From Bacteroidota bacterium (GTDB lineage: Bacteria; Bacteroidota; Bacteroidia; Cytophagales; Cytophagaceae), in contig JAEYZG010000027.1 in NCBI GenBank assembly GCA_023428135.1, positions 1 to 64,000 on the forward strand: a DNA stretch of 64,000 nucleotides. Direction: 5' to 3'. The translations under genes and the position numbers were made by a program. This document shows positions 26,283 through 35,404 of this stretch, one piece after another (within the stretch, counting starts at the first letter, position 1; the number at the start of each line of letters is the position of its first letter). Below the pieces are notes generated by a model. That model was not told where the DNA came from. It saw only the letters and a list, made by a program, of their open reading frames with translations, and searched no databases.

Positions 26283-26834
26283 ATGACTTGTATGAAAGGA
26301 TTAAGAACTTTTGACATCGATATAGTAAGTCTTAGTAATACGAAACACTACTATGACTACACTCTGGACAATACGTTTTTTGAGGATTTTGAAGACAGCC
26401 TTTTAGAAAAAGGTCAGCTGAAAGCAAGTGTGATGCTTAATAAATCGGAAACGATGATACAGGCATCTATTGCTGTAGAAGGCTGGGTAGAATTAATATG
26501 TGACAGAAGCCTGGATCCATTTGAATATCAAATCAATACAAATGATCAGATAGTATTCAAATATGGAAAGGAGTATGCGGAAATCAGTGAAGAAATTATC
26601 ACAATTCCTTTTGAAACTCAAAAGTTAAATCTGTCCCAGTTTATATATGAATTCATAGGACTGGCTGTCCCAATGAAAAAACTTCATCCGAAATTCATAA
26701 AGGAAGGTGAAGAAGAAAATGATGAAGAAGAAACGCTTTTGATTTATTCAACTCCTATCGACCTGGATGAAGATGAACTTAAAGACGATGAAATAGATCC
26801 CAGATGGGATATATTAAATAAATTAAAAAAATAA
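26283..26834 (+). CDS. DUF177 (YceD-like) protein
   Basis: The 183-residue acidic protein is of the DUF177/YceD family, which nearly always precedes rpmF; in E. coli YceD is linked to 23S rRNA processing. The central strand LICDRSLDPFEYQI and the acidic tail (EEENDEEETLL, DEDELKDDE) are typical. The start could be Met1 or Met4. First gene of the unit with rpmF, plsX, fabH and accBC, which ties ribosome production to lipid synthesis. Confidence 0.88.
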   Translation: MTCMKGLRTFDIDIVSLSNTKHYYDYTLDNTFFEDFEDSLLEKGQLKASVMLNKSETMIQASIAVEGWVELICDRSLDPFEYQINTNDQIVFKYGKEYAEISEEIITIPFETQKLNLSQFIYEFIGLAVPMKKLHPKFIKEGEEENDEEETLLIYSTPIDLDEDELKDDEIDPRWDILNKLKK

Positions 26835-26851
26835 TAAATTAATTAAATACA

Positions 26852-27043
26852 ATGGCTCATCCTAAGAGAAAAATTTCGAAAACCAGAAGAGACAAAAGAA
26901 GAACTCATTATAAAGCAAGTGCTCCAACATTGTCAATTTGTCCGACTACTGGAGAAGCACACTTGAGACACAGAGCACATTGGTCTGAAGGTAAATTATA
27001 TTACAAAGGCCAAGTTGTAATGGAAAAAGAGATCCTGGCATAA
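26852..27043 (+). CDS. rpmF: 50S ribosomal protein L32
   Basis: The 63-residue, highly basic protein starts with AHPKRKISKTRRDKRRTHYK, the L32 N-terminus. The zinc-ribbon region has only one Cys (ICPTTGEAHLRHRAHW), so it lacks the two Cys pairs of zinc-binding L32 and looks like the zinc-free form. It lies 17 bp after the DUF177 gene and 9 bp before plsX. Confidence 0.97.
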   Translation: MAHPKRKISKTRRDKRRTHYKASAPTLSICPTTGEAHLRHRAHWSEGKLYYKGQVVMEKEILA

Positions 27044-27052
27044 AATAACTCT

Positions 27053-27994
27053 ATGAGAATTGCATTGGATGCAATGGGTGGTGATTACGCCCCCCAGGCT
27101 GTCCTTCAGGGTGCTTTAATGGCAAAGGAACCTTTTTCCAAAGAAAACAAAGAAATAGTTTTAATTGGAAATCAGGCGATCATTCACTCCCATTTTGAAA
27201 AATTGGGAGCTGATAAAAATGCTTTTGAAATTGTACATACTGAAGATGTAATAGAAATGGGTGAACACCCGACTAAAGCTATTGGCCAAAAGCCAAACTC
27301 CAGCATTATGTTAGGTTTCAAAATGCTAAAGGAAAGATCAGTAGACGCCTTTTGCAGTGCCGGCAATACAGGAGCAATGCTTGTCGGCTCACTTTTTACA
27401 ATAAAAGCAATACCGGGAATCGACAGACCTGGAATTGCTGGTTTTATCCCCAAAGAAGACGGCAGATACGGAATTCTTCTGGATGTTGGAGCTAATGCAG
27501 ATTGCAAACCTGAATTTTTGGATCAATTTGCTGTACTTGGCTCTTTATATTCAAAATATATTTTTAATATAGAAAATCCCAAAGTAGGTTTAATGAACTT
27601 GGGAGAAGAAGAGCAGAAAGGTACAATCCTGACTCAGGCAACTCATCAGCTACTGAAAAATAATCCAAAAATTAACTTCGTAGGAAACATAGAAGGCAGA
27701 GATGCTTTTAATGACAAAGCTGATGTTATTGTTACAGATGGTTTTACAGGAAATGTTGTCCTTAAGCTGGCTGAAACATTTTATGAATTAATGGAAAAGA
27801 GAAATTTCATGGATCCATTCATAGAATTATTCAATTATGCTGGTGTAGGCGGTAGCCCGATCCTTGGTGTTAATGGCAATGTTATTATCGGCCATGGAGT
27901 ATCCACACCTATTGCTATTAAAAATATGCTTAACCTGGCAGTTCAACTTACCGAAGCCGGAATAGTAGATAAAATTAAAAACGCATACAATTAA
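27053..27994 (+). CDS. plsX: Phosphate acyltransferase PlsX
   Basis: PlsX converts acyl-ACP and phosphate into acyl-phosphate, the donor for PlsY at the first step of phosphatidic acid synthesis. The 313-residue protein has the N-terminus ALDAMGGDYAP, HPTKAIGQKPNSS, FCSAGNTGAML, and VTDGFTGNVVLK. It sits between rpmF and fabH in the standard order. Confidence 0.96.
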   Translation: MRIALDAMGGDYAPQAVLQGALMAKEPFSKENKEIVLIGNQAIIHSHFEKLGADKNAFEIVHTEDVIEMGEHPTKAIGQKPNSSIMLGFKMLKERSVDAFCSAGNTGAMLVGSLFTIKAIPGIDRPGIAGFIPKEDGRYGILLDVGANADCKPEFLDQFAVLGSLYSKYIFNIENPKVGLMNLGEEEQKGTILTQATHQLLKNNPKINFVGNIEGRDAFNDKADVIVTDGFTGNVVLKLAETFYELMEKRNFMDPFIELFNYAGVGGSPILGVNGNVIIGHGVSTPIAIKNMLNLAVQLTEAGIVDKIKNAYN

Positions 27995-28008
27995 ATCTTA
28001 TCAGGCAG

Positions 28009-29007
28009 ATGAGCAAATTAAGAGCTGCTATTACAGGGGTTGGAGGTTATGTTCCAGATTACATTCTAACCAATAAAGAGCTCGAAAAACTGGTTGACAC
28101 CACAGACGAGTGGATATTAACCAGAACAGGAATCAGGGAAAGAAGACTGCTTAAAAATCCAGGAGAAGGAACTTCTAATATTGCGATTCATGCAGTGAAT
28201 GAGTTATTAAAAAAGACTGATACCGATCCTGATGAAATCGATCTATTAATTTGCTGCACAACAACGCCAGACTATGTATTCCCTGCAACAGGCAATTTAC
28301 TTTGCGACATGGCAGGGTTGAAAAATGCATTCAGTTATGACCTCAATGCGGCTTGTTCAGGTTTTATTTATGGCTTGGTAACAGGAAGTCAGTTTATTGA
28401 AAGCGGAAAATTTAAAAAAGTAATCGTAGTTGGTGGAGATAAAATGTCTTCAATCATCAACTATGAAGACCGTACTACCTGTATAATTTTCGGAGATGGT
28501 GCAGGAGCTGTACTTTTAGAACCGGATACTACTGATCACGGAGTAATGGACAGTGTATTGAAAACCGATGGATCCGGAGCAAAATACTTATGCATGAAAG
28601 CCGGAGGAAGCAGAAAACCTGCTAGCCTGGAAACGATTGCCGCTAAAGAACATTTTGCTTACCAGGAAGGTGCTACAGTATTCAAATTCGCTGTAACCAA
28701 TATGGCAGATGTTTCTGCAGAAATTATGCGCAGAAACAACCTTACTTCAAGCGACGTGGCATGGCTTGTCTCCCATCAGGCCAACAAAAGAATTATTGAT
28801 GCAACTGCAGAACGCATGGGCCTCGATGACAAAAAAGTTCTCATCAATATAGACCGCTACGGCAATACTACCAATGGAACCATTCCTCTTCTCCTTTGGG
28901 ACTATGAGAAGAAATTCAAAAAAGGGGACAATGTCGTAATGGCTGCATTTGGTGGAGGCTTCACTTGGGGGTCAGTATACTTAAAATGGGCATATGACCC
29001 TAAATAA
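28009..29007 (+). CDS. fabH: 3-oxoacyl-ACP synthase III (FabH)
   Basis: FabH condenses acetyl-CoA with malonyl-ACP to start fatty-acid synthesis. The 332-residue protein carries the catalytic triad: Cys116 in NAACSGFIYG, His256 in SHQANKRI and Asn286 in YGNTTNGT. The N-terminal region TTDEWILTRTGIRERR is also typical. It follows plsX by 14 bp. Confidence 0.96.
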   Translation: MSKLRAAITGVGGYVPDYILTNKELEKLVDTTDEWILTRTGIRERRLLKNPGEGTSNIAIHAVNELLKKTDTDPDEIDLLICCTTTPDYVFPATGNLLCDMAGLKNAFSYDLNAACSGFIYGLVTGSQFIESGKFKKVIVVGGDKMSSIINYEDRTTCIIFGDGAGAVLLEPDTTDHGVMDSVLKTDGSGAKYLCMKAGGSRKPASLETIAAKEHFAYQEGATVFKFAVTNMADVSAEIMRRNNLTSSDVAWLVSHQANKRIIDATAERMGLDDKKVLINIDRYGNTTNGTIPLLLWDYEKKFKKGDNVVMAAFGGGFTWGSVYLKWAYDPK

Positions 29008-29069
29008 TACTCCCTCAATATTTTAACCAGGAAAATTTCGATATTTGAAAAAACATTTACAAGCAGAAT

Positions 29070-29558
29070 ATGAAAGCTAAAGAAATACAGGAGTTGCTGG
29101 ACTTTATCGCAAGTTCAGGTCTTGCTGAGGTTAACATCGAAACAGAGCAATTTAAAATTGCTGTAAAAAAGTATTCAGAACCTCAGACTCTAACAGTAAC
29201 TCAGGTTCCTCAGGCTATTGCACAACCTGTAGCTCCGGTACAGGCACAGGCTGCCCAACCAGCAGCTCAACAAAAAGTAGAAACTCCTTCTACTCCGGCA
29301 GAATCATCAAACAAAAATCTAATTACTATCAAATCACCAATGATAGGAACTTTCTACAGATCAGCTAACCCTGATTCTCCTTCATTTGTGAACGTAGGTG
29401 ATGAAGTAAAACAAGGTCAGACTGTTTGTATCATTGAGGCTATGAAACTATTCAATGAAATTGAATCAGAAGTTTCTGGTAAAATTGTAAAAGTTCTCGT
29501 AGAAAACGCTACTCCTGTAGAATACGATCAGCCACTATTCCTGGTAGAACCTAAATAA
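29070..29558 (+). CDS. accB: Acetyl-CoA carboxylase biotin carboxyl carrier protein
   Basis: The 162-residue protein has an N-terminal helical part (MKAKEIQELLDFI), a Pro/Ala/Gln-rich linker at about residues 48-85, and the biotinyl domain with EAMKLFNEIES, in which Lys126 is the biotin attachment site. It works with AccC, encoded 79 bp downstream, to make carboxybiotin for malonyl-CoA synthesis. A terminator-like hairpin lies between the two genes. Confidence 0.97.
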   Translation: MKAKEIQELLDFIASSGLAEVNIETEQFKIAVKKYSEPQTLTVTQVPQAIAQPVAPVQAQAAQPAAQQKVETPSTPAESSNKNLITIKSPMIGTFYRSANPDSPSFVNVGDEVKQGQTVCIIEAMKLFNEIESEVSGKIVKVLVENATPVEYDQPLFLVEPK

Positions 29559-29576
29559 AGAGAGAACAGCATTTTG

Positions 29577-29605
29577 AAAAGGGATGTCCTATCCCTTTTT
29601 TTTAT
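29577..29605 (+). terminator. Terminator-like hairpin between accB and accC
   Basis: AAAAGGGAT pairs with ATCCCTTTT around the loop GTCCT and is followed by more T residues. This is a good intrinsic terminator inside an operon whose two products are needed together, so it is more likely partial attenuation than a full stop. Confidence 0.75.
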
Positions 29606-29637
29606 GACCAAGATTTCAATTTTAATTAACCATATCT

Positions 29638-30984
29638 ATGTTTAATAAAATATTAATAGCAAACAGAGGCGAAATTGCTATGCGCGTAATTCGTGCTTGC
29701 AAGGAAATGAAAATTAAAACTGTTGCTATATACTCTACTGCTGACAAAGACAGCCTGCACGTGCGTTTTGCTGATGAAGCGGTTTGTATCGGTGCTGCAC
29801 CCTCATCCAAATCATATTTAAGTATTCCCAATATTATTGCTGCTGCTGAAATTACAAATGCAGACGCTATTCACCCAGGCTATGGCTTCCTCTCTGAAAA
29901 TGCTGAATTTTCAAAAATATGTGAAGACTATGGCATTAAATTTATTGGCGCCAGCGCAGCCATGATCAATGCAATGGGTGATAAGTCTTCAGCTAAAGCA
30001 ACAATGAAAAAAGCTGGCGTACCTACTATCCCTGGTTCTGAGGGCTTGCTGGAATCCATGGATGAAGGTATTAAACTTGCCAACAAGATAAAGTATCCTG
30101 TAATCCTTAAAGCTACAGCAGGTGGCGGTGGAAGAGGTATGCGTATTGTGCGTAACGATGCCGAATTCAAAAAAGCTTGGGTAGATGCGAAAACTGAAGC
30201 AGGTGCTGCCTTCGGTAACGATGGTCTTTATCTTGAAAAATTTATTGAAGAACCAAGACATATAGAAATACAAATACTTGGAGACAGATACGGTAAAGCT
30301 ATCCACCTTTCTGAAAGAGATTGTTCTATACAAAGAAGACATCAGAAGCTTGTGGAAGAAACACCTTCACCAGTTATCACTGAAAGATTAAGAACTAAAA
30401 TGGGTGAGGCTGCTGTAAAAGGCGCCAAAGCTATTAAATATGAAGGTGCCGGAACTATTGAATTCCTTGTAGATAAAAATGGGGATTTCTATTTCATGGA
30501 AATGAATACCCGTATACAGGTAGAGCATACTATTACTGAAGAAGTAACTGGTGTTGACTTGGTGAAGGAGCAAATTAAAGTAGCTGCAGGTGGCGCCATT
30601 CCAAATAAGAACTTTATACCTGGAAGATATTCAATAGAATGCCGTATCAATGCAGAAGATCCGGCTAATGGCTTCAGACCTAATCCTGGTAAAATTACAA
30701 ACTTTCATCTTCCCGGCGGCTATGGTATAAGGGTTGATACTCATTGCTATAATGGCTATACCATTCCTCCAAACTACGACTCTATGATCGGAAAGCTTAT
30801 TGCAAGTGGATCGACAAGAGAAGAGGCTTTGGCAAGAATGAAAAGAGCTTTGGAAGAATTTGTTATTGAAGGTGTTAAAACAACAATTCCATTCCACATA
30901 AAATTAATGGAAGACCCTCAATTTCAATCCGGAAAATTCAACACTGCTTTTCTTGAATCTTTCGACTTTTCAAAACTGAAATAA
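29638..30984 (+). CDS. accC: Acetyl-CoA carboxylase, biotin carboxylase subunit
   Basis: AccC carboxylates biotin on AccB using ATP and bicarbonate. The 448-residue protein shows the start KILIANRGEIAMRVIRA, the ATP-grasp glycine loop ATAGGGGRGMR, IQRRHQKLVEE, EMNTRIQVEHTITE and the C-terminal biotin carboxylase domain. Length is normal. It ends in a strong terminator, closing the lipid operon. Confidence 0.97.
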   Translation: MFNKILIANRGEIAMRVIRACKEMKIKTVAIYSTADKDSLHVRFADEAVCIGAAPSSKSYLSIPNIIAAAEITNADAIHPGYGFLSENAEFSKICEDYGIKFIGASAAMINAMGDKSSAKATMKKAGVPTIPGSEGLLESMDEGIKLANKIKYPVILKATAGGGGRGMRIVRNDAEFKKAWVDAKTEAGAAFGNDGLYLEKFIEEPRHIEIQILGDRYGKAIHLSERDCSIQRRHQKLVEETPSPVITERLRTKMGEAAVKGAKAIKYEGAGTIEFLVDKNGDFYFMEMNTRIQVEHTITEEVTGVDLVKEQIKVAAGGAIPNKNFIPGRYSIECRINAEDPANGFRPNPGKITNFHLPGGYGIRVDTHCYNGYTIPPNYDSMIGKLIASGSTREEALARMKRALEEFVIEGVKTTIPFHIKLMEDPQFQSGKFNTAFLESFDFSKLK

Positions 30985-30993
30985 AAATTTTCT

Positions 30994-31028
30994 TAAAAAG
31001 GAAGCTGCTCTAAAGCAGCTTTTCTTTT
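30994..31028 (+). terminator. Terminator after accC
   Basis: AAGCTGCT and AGCAGCTT form a stem around CTAA, flanked by an A-rich stretch before it and TTCTTTTT after it. Confidence 0.85.
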
Positions 31029-31077
31029 TAAGGTTACATTCATTCTTAAGAAGGTATTTACAATAAAATTTGCCCCG

Positions 31078-31794
31078 ATGAAGAGCATTCCTAGCTTCAA
31101 ATTCTTAAGACCCTTTTTTTTACTTTCTCTGATTATTATCGCTCTTAATGCCCAATCTCAGGATTCTCCAAAGCATTTTATTGAGGCTGGCATCAGCCCA
31201 AGTTCCTATAGAGGAGACCTGAACAATTCTTTTCAGCAATGGACTGCTTTATATAATTTCGGTGTTAAATTCTATAAGAAAAAAAGATTTAATGGTTGTA
31301 TAAATATTTTTGCGGGAAATATCATGGGCCAAAACGGCAAGTATGAATTTAGCCCGGACCTTATTCCATCCCCCACTCCCAATACCTATTTCAAAACTGC
31401 CGTTATTGGAGCCAATTATGATTTGCAACTCAACCTAATAAAAAGAAAATGGGGATGCTTTTTCATAAGTCAGGGCATTGGTCTTATGCGCTTTACACCA
31501 AAAGATCAGAATAACGACAAACTTCAAACAAAACTAAGCACGAGAGCAAAAGGAGAAGATTATAACAATGTAACTTTTGTTTTTCCGACTAAAGCAGGAG
31601 TTATGTTTTTCCTTCCTTCCTGGTATGCGATTGGGTTACAAGCCGGTTACATGAACCCTACTTCTGATTATCTTGATAATATCAGTAATTGGGGAGTAAA
31701 AAAGAAAAAGGATAATATCCTCACAATAAAGTTAAGCGTATTTATTCCTTTAAATACCAATAAAACCGGAACTTCTCCGGATACTTCAAAATAA
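31078..31794 (+). CDS. Outer-membrane beta-barrel protein, unknown function
   Basis: The 238-residue protein has a signal peptide (hydrophobic residues about 10-26, ending near NAQSQD). Alternating strands such as HFIEAGISPSSYRGDL, YNFGVKFYKKKRF and WYAIGLQAGYMNP suggest a small beta-barrel. It loosely resembles the DUF6089/porin-like proteins of Bacteroidota. A -7-like element (ATAAAATTTG) ends only 5 bp before the ATG. Function cannot be read. Confidence 0.75.
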   Translation: MKSIPSFKFLRPFFLLSLIIIALNAQSQDSPKHFIEAGISPSSYRGDLNNSFQQWTALYNFGVKFYKKKRFNGCINIFAGNIMGQNGKYEFSPDLIPSPTPNTYFKTAVIGANYDLQLNLIKRKWGCFFISQGIGLMRFTPKDQNNDKLQTKLSTRAKGEDYNNVTFVFPTKAGVMFFLPSWYAIGLQAGYMNPTSDYLDNISNWGVKKKKDNILTIKLSVFIPLNTNKTGTSPDTSK

Positions 31795-31807
31795 TAAAAT
31801 TTAAAAA

Positions 31808-32065
31808 TTGGATTATCTATTGAACTTAACAGGCTGGGTCGGTGCCATAGAAGTATTAATTGCTTATTTTCTAATCTCCACTAACAGAGTCACTCCGGAG
31901 ACATTGTCATATCAGCTGCTTAACGCTACGGGTGCAGTATTCCTGATCATAAACACCCTATACCTGAAAGCTTATCCTTCTGCATTTGTAAATATTATCT
32001 GGACAGCCGTTGCAATTGTCAATCTTGTAAAATCAAAAGGGAATAAAAAATCAGAAGTTCGTTAG
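31808..32065 (+). CDS. Small membrane protein, CBU_0592-like
   Basis: The 85-residue protein has three hydrophobic helices (GWVGAIEVLIAYFLI; LLNATGAVFLIINTLYL; FVNIIWTAVAIVNLV) and a basic tail, the layout of the small CBU_0592-type membrane proteins of unknown role. The start is TTG at 31808, because no suitable ATG exists. It lies 13 bp after the barrel gene, and its last 4 bases overlap the end of the convergent DUF3109 gene. Confidence 0.75.
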   Translation: MDYLLNLTGWVGAIEVLIAYFLISTNRVTPETLSYQLLNATGAVFLIINTLYLKAYPSAFVNIIWTAVAIVNLVKSKGNKKSEVR

Positions 32066-32622
32066 ATTTTCTCTATAGTTTTCACCAAGGAATTATACCA
32101 GTCTTCCCCATATTTTCTAATCAGTGGATCTTTTAAAAATTTGTATATCGGCACCTGTAATGATTCCCCATTACTGCATGCAGGACTGCAGATATTCCAC
32201 CTGTCATAGTTTAAAGCGTCATAATGATCATACTTGGTAATTCTTATAGGATAAAGGTGGCATGAAATTGGTTTTTTATAATCAATCTTCCCCATCAGAT
32301 AAGCCTTTTCAATACCACATTTCAGAATACCTTTTTCATAAATTGCATAGGCACACTCCCTGTTTTTAATAGTTGGTGTAGTCAGATCTCCATCGTTATC
32401 AATGACAGTCAGCCCCTGCTCTTCAATTGCCTTTATTCCATCTGCAGACAAATATGGTTTTATCTTATCATAAATCTGTTCCAATATCGCCCCTTCATCC
32501 TCTTCCAATGGAGCGCCAGCATCACCTTCTACACAACAAGCTCCCTTACATTTCATTAAATCACAGACAAAAAATTTATCTGCAATATCGTCGCTAATTA
32601 CTGTTTTACCCTGTACTATCAC
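32062..32622 (-). CDS. DUF3109 cysteine-rich protein (YkgJ-like)
   Basis: The 186-residue protein holds eight Cys in the family pattern: FFVCDLMKCKGACCVEGD near the N-terminus, ECAYAIY and LKCGIEKA in the middle, then ISCHLYPIRI and ICSPACSNG. These fit a zinc- or iron-sulfur-binding domain. DUF3109 is widespread in Bacteroidota with no firm function. It is a single minus-strand gene in an otherwise plus-strand stretch. Confidence 0.87.
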   Translation of the reverse strand: MIVQGKTVISDDIADKFFVCDLMKCKGACCVEGDAGAPLEEDEGAILEQIYDKIKPYLSADGIKAIEEQGLTVIDNDGDLTTPTIKNRECAYAIYEKGILKCGIEKAYLMGKIDYKKPISCHLYPIRITKYDHYDALNYDRWNICSPACSNGESLQVPIYKFLKDPLIRKYGEDWYNSLVKTIEKI

Positions 32623-33102
32623 TTGATTTTCTTTTTACCTCCAACTGTTTTTTCAGCTGAAGAATTCAAAATTAAAAAATTATTCCCCAAAAATTTCATT
32701 CCCTGCTGCCCATCCTGATAATTTGCCTATTTTATATAAAAGTAAAACCAGTCCTCCCTTTTTCAAGAACTATTAAACATTTCAAAACCAACAAATTATC
32801 AAAAAAAAACTTAATCTTTTATTATTTGCCCTATGTCGAAAAAAAACACTTCTGTCCTTTTAAAAAGAAGATCCGAGAAACCAATCTATTTCAGAAGATG
32901 TTCCTTATCAATACTGAAAAGTCAGGATGTAAATAATTTCATCGGGGAGAAATCTACCTTTATCCCTTAATTAAAAAAAATCAATTCAATCCTTTAACAT
33001 CCTCCTCCGAATTCAAAAATATAAGTTTTTCAGAATTCAAAACTTTAAATGGGATTTGAAGAGAAATAAATTGTAAATTGCAAACTAGATTAGCAAGCCC
33101 AA
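32623..33102. other. Intergenic region, DUF3109 to helicase
   Basis: A 480-bp AT-rich region between divergent genes. Apart from one short open frame (32833-32970, listed separately) I see no RNA gene, repeat or strong promoter. TAAATTGC near 33071 is a weak -7 candidate for the helicase gene. Confidence 0.5.
32833..32970 (+). CDS. Possible small protein, 45 residues
   Basis: ATG at 32833 opens a frame of 45 codons to TAA at 32970. The product starts MSKKNTSVLLKRRSEK, is basic in its first half, and resembles nothing I know. TTATTTG ends 3 bp before the ATG. With no clear ribosome-binding signal and the AT-rich background, chance is a real alternative. Confidence 0.2.
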   Translation: MSKKNTSVLLKRRSEKPIYFRRCSLSILKSQDVNNFIGEKSTFIP

Positions 33103-35364
33103 ATGGATTATATAGAAAGCCTTAATCCCTCCCAAAAAGACGCTGTTATAAATACTGAAGGCCCAAGCATGATTATTGCTGGTGCCGGTTCTGGTAAAAC
33201 CAGAGTATTAACCTTCAGGATCGCAAACCTTATACAAAAAGGTGTAGATCCCTTTAATATCCTCTCTTTGACCTTTACCAATAAGGCCGCAAAGGAAATG
33301 CGGGAGAGAATTGAAAAGGTTGTAGGTCCGGAAGCCAGAGGACTTTGGATGGGAACCTTTCACTCTGTATTTGCCCGAATATTAAGAGCTGAGGCAGAGA
33401 AAATAGGATATACAAGCAATTTTACAATTTACGATTCCGACGATTCCAAAACGCTTATTAAACAAATCGTCAAAGAGCAATATCTGGACGAGAAGCTTTA
33501 TAAGCCCAGCACTGTTTTAGCCAGGATTTCAGGAGCCAAAAACCGTTTGATCTCAGCTCAGGAATACCTGAACAATCCTCATTTTATGGCGGATGATGCT
33601 TCGGCAATGAGGCCAGAGATGGGTAAATTGTACAAACTATATCAGGACAGATGCTTCAAAGCAGGAGCAATGGATTTTGACGACTTGCTTTTTAACACCA
33701 ATGTTCTGTTTAAAAATCATATTGATGTAGTTAACAAATACCAGAACATATTCAAATATGTGCTGGTGGACGAGTTTCAGGATACGAACCTTAGTCAGTA
33801 TAGCATTACAAAGAAGCTTTCGGCAAAAAACCGTAACATCTGTGTAGTTGGAGATGACGCTCAGAGTATTTATGCATTTCGTGGTGCTGACATTCAGAAT
33901 ATCCTAAACTTTGAAAAAGATTACCCAGAGCTACAGGTATATAAATTAGAACAAAACTACAGATCGACTAAAGTTATTGTTAATGCCGCAAACTCAGTTA
34001 TAGGCAAAAATAAAGCCCAGCTTAAGAAAAACGTTTTTACAGAAAACGAAACAGGTAAGCTGATAGAAATAATTAAGGCTACGTCTGACAATGAAGAAGG
34101 ACGAATGGTAGCCACGGCAATTTTTGAAGAAAAAATGGCCCACCAGCTAAAGAATAAAGATTTTGCAATACTTTACAGGACGAACTCTCAATCAAGAGCA
34201 TTTGAAGAGGCTTTGAGGAGAATGAATCTTAAATATAAAGTAGTTGGCGGTTTGTCTTTCTATCAAAGAAAAGAGATTAAAGACCTTGTTGCTTATTTAA
34301 GATTTACCCTTAATCCTAATGACGAACAGGCTTTAAGAAGGATTATCAACTATCCTAAGAGAGGAATTGGTGATACAACCGTATCCAAATTATTGGTTAC
34401 TGCAGAAGAGCAAGGTGCCTCACTTTGGGATGTATTGAATAACGTACATTCAATAATACCCGGAAGAGCTGCGGCTGCTATTGAGGGATTTGTAGTACAG
34501 ATTAAAAACTACATGCGCCTTGCTGAAAACAAGGATGCCTTTGAAACAGCAATTGAAGTGGCTCAGTCTTCAGGAATACTGAAAGAATTGTACGAGGATA
34601 AAACTGTTGAAGGACTGAGCAGGTATGAAAACGTTCAAGAGCTTTTGAACGGTATTAAGGAATTTGTAGATAACCCAAACATTGAGGATAAAAAGCTTGG
34701 TTCTTTTTTGCAGGAAATATCTCTTCTAACAGATATTGAAGAGGAAAAGGACAAAGATAATGACTACATTGTGCTTATGACCATTCACTCGGCCAAGGGA
34801 CTTGAGTTTAAGAGTGTTTATATAGTTGGAATGGAAGAAGAACTGTTCCCTTCTCAGATGATGTTGAGCAGCAGAGCAGATCTGGAAGAAGAAAGAAGGT
34901 TATTCTACGTAGCGATCACACGTGCACAAAGTAATCTTTGCCTTTCTTTCGCAGCTACAAGATATCGCTTTGGAAGATTAAAAGAATGCGAGCCCAGCAG
35001 ATTCTTAAATGAATTAGACCCTCAATACCTGAATATCAGCAGAAGAGCCAGACCAGAACCTGTTGCTACACCGGCAGCAGCAACAGCCAGTTCTTCCTCT
35101 CAGGTAATAAAAGCTAAACCAAAAACCGCTTCACCTGTTTTAAGTAAACCAAAGAGTAACTATGTTCCCTCTCCGGATTTTAAACCAAGTGATACATCAC
35201 AGTTAAAACCAGGAATGAGAGTAGAACACCTTAAATTTGGCTATGGTACGGTAAAAGCAATGGATGTATCCGGCACCGACCGAAAAGCCATTATCGAATT
35301 TAACGATCATGGAGAAAAAACACTTATTCTGAGTTTCGCTAAACTAAAAATTCACACTACATAG
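33103..35364 (+). CDS. UvrD/PcrA-type superfamily 1A DNA helicase
   Basis: The 753-residue 3'-5' helicase has the SF1 motifs in order: GAGSGKTRVL (Walker A, Lys32), LTFTNKAAKEM (Ia), VDEFQDTN (II), VVGDDAQSIYAFRGA (III), EQNYRS (IV), MTIHSAKGLEFKSV (V) and YVAITRAQ (VI). The last 65 residues form a Tudor-like module (GMRVEHLKFGYGTV) as in PcrA, after a Ser/Pro/Ala-rich linker. It acts in nucleotide excision repair, or in clearing RecA or RNA polymerase. UvrD or PcrA naming is not certain. Confidence 0.94.
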   Translation: MDYIESLNPSQKDAVINTEGPSMIIAGAGSGKTRVLTFRIANLIQKGVDPFNILSLTFTNKAAKEMRERIEKVVGPEARGLWMGTFHSVFARILRAEAEKIGYTSNFTIYDSDDSKTLIKQIVKEQYLDEKLYKPSTVLARISGAKNRLISAQEYLNNPHFMADDASAMRPEMGKLYKLYQDRCFKAGAMDFDDLLFNTNVLFKNHIDVVNKYQNIFKYVLVDEFQDTNLSQYSITKKLSAKNRNICVVGDDAQSIYAFRGADIQNILNFEKDYPELQVYKLEQNYRSTKVIVNAANSVIGKNKAQLKKNVFTENETGKLIEIIKATSDNEEGRMVATAIFEEKMAHQLKNKDFAILYRTNSQSRAFEEALRRMNLKYKVVGGLSFYQRKEIKDLVAYLRFTLNPNDEQALRRIINYPKRGIGDTTVSKLLVTAEEQGASLWDVLNNVHSIIPGRAAAAIEGFVVQIKNYMRLAENKDAFETAIEVAQSSGILKELYEDKTVEGLSRYENVQELLNGIKEFVDNPNIEDKKLGSFLQEISLLTDIEEEKDKDNDYIVLMTIHSAKGLEFKSVYIVGMEEELFPSQMMLSSRADLEEERRLFYVAITRAQSNLCLSFAATRYRFGRLKECEPSRFLNELDPQYLNISRRARPEPVATPAAATASSSSQVIKAKPKTASPVLSKPKSNYVPSPDFKPSDTSQLKPGMRVEHLKFGYGTVKAMDVSGTDRKAIIEFNDHGEKTLILSFAKLKIHTT

Positions 35365-35404
35365 TATTATTAATATTTTTAAGCAAGCAATCTAACACTA
35401 CATT

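Noticed and set aside
29928..30897. Antisense open frames across accC
   Set aside because: accC is complete with all its motifs; the antisense frames are shadows of its codon bias.
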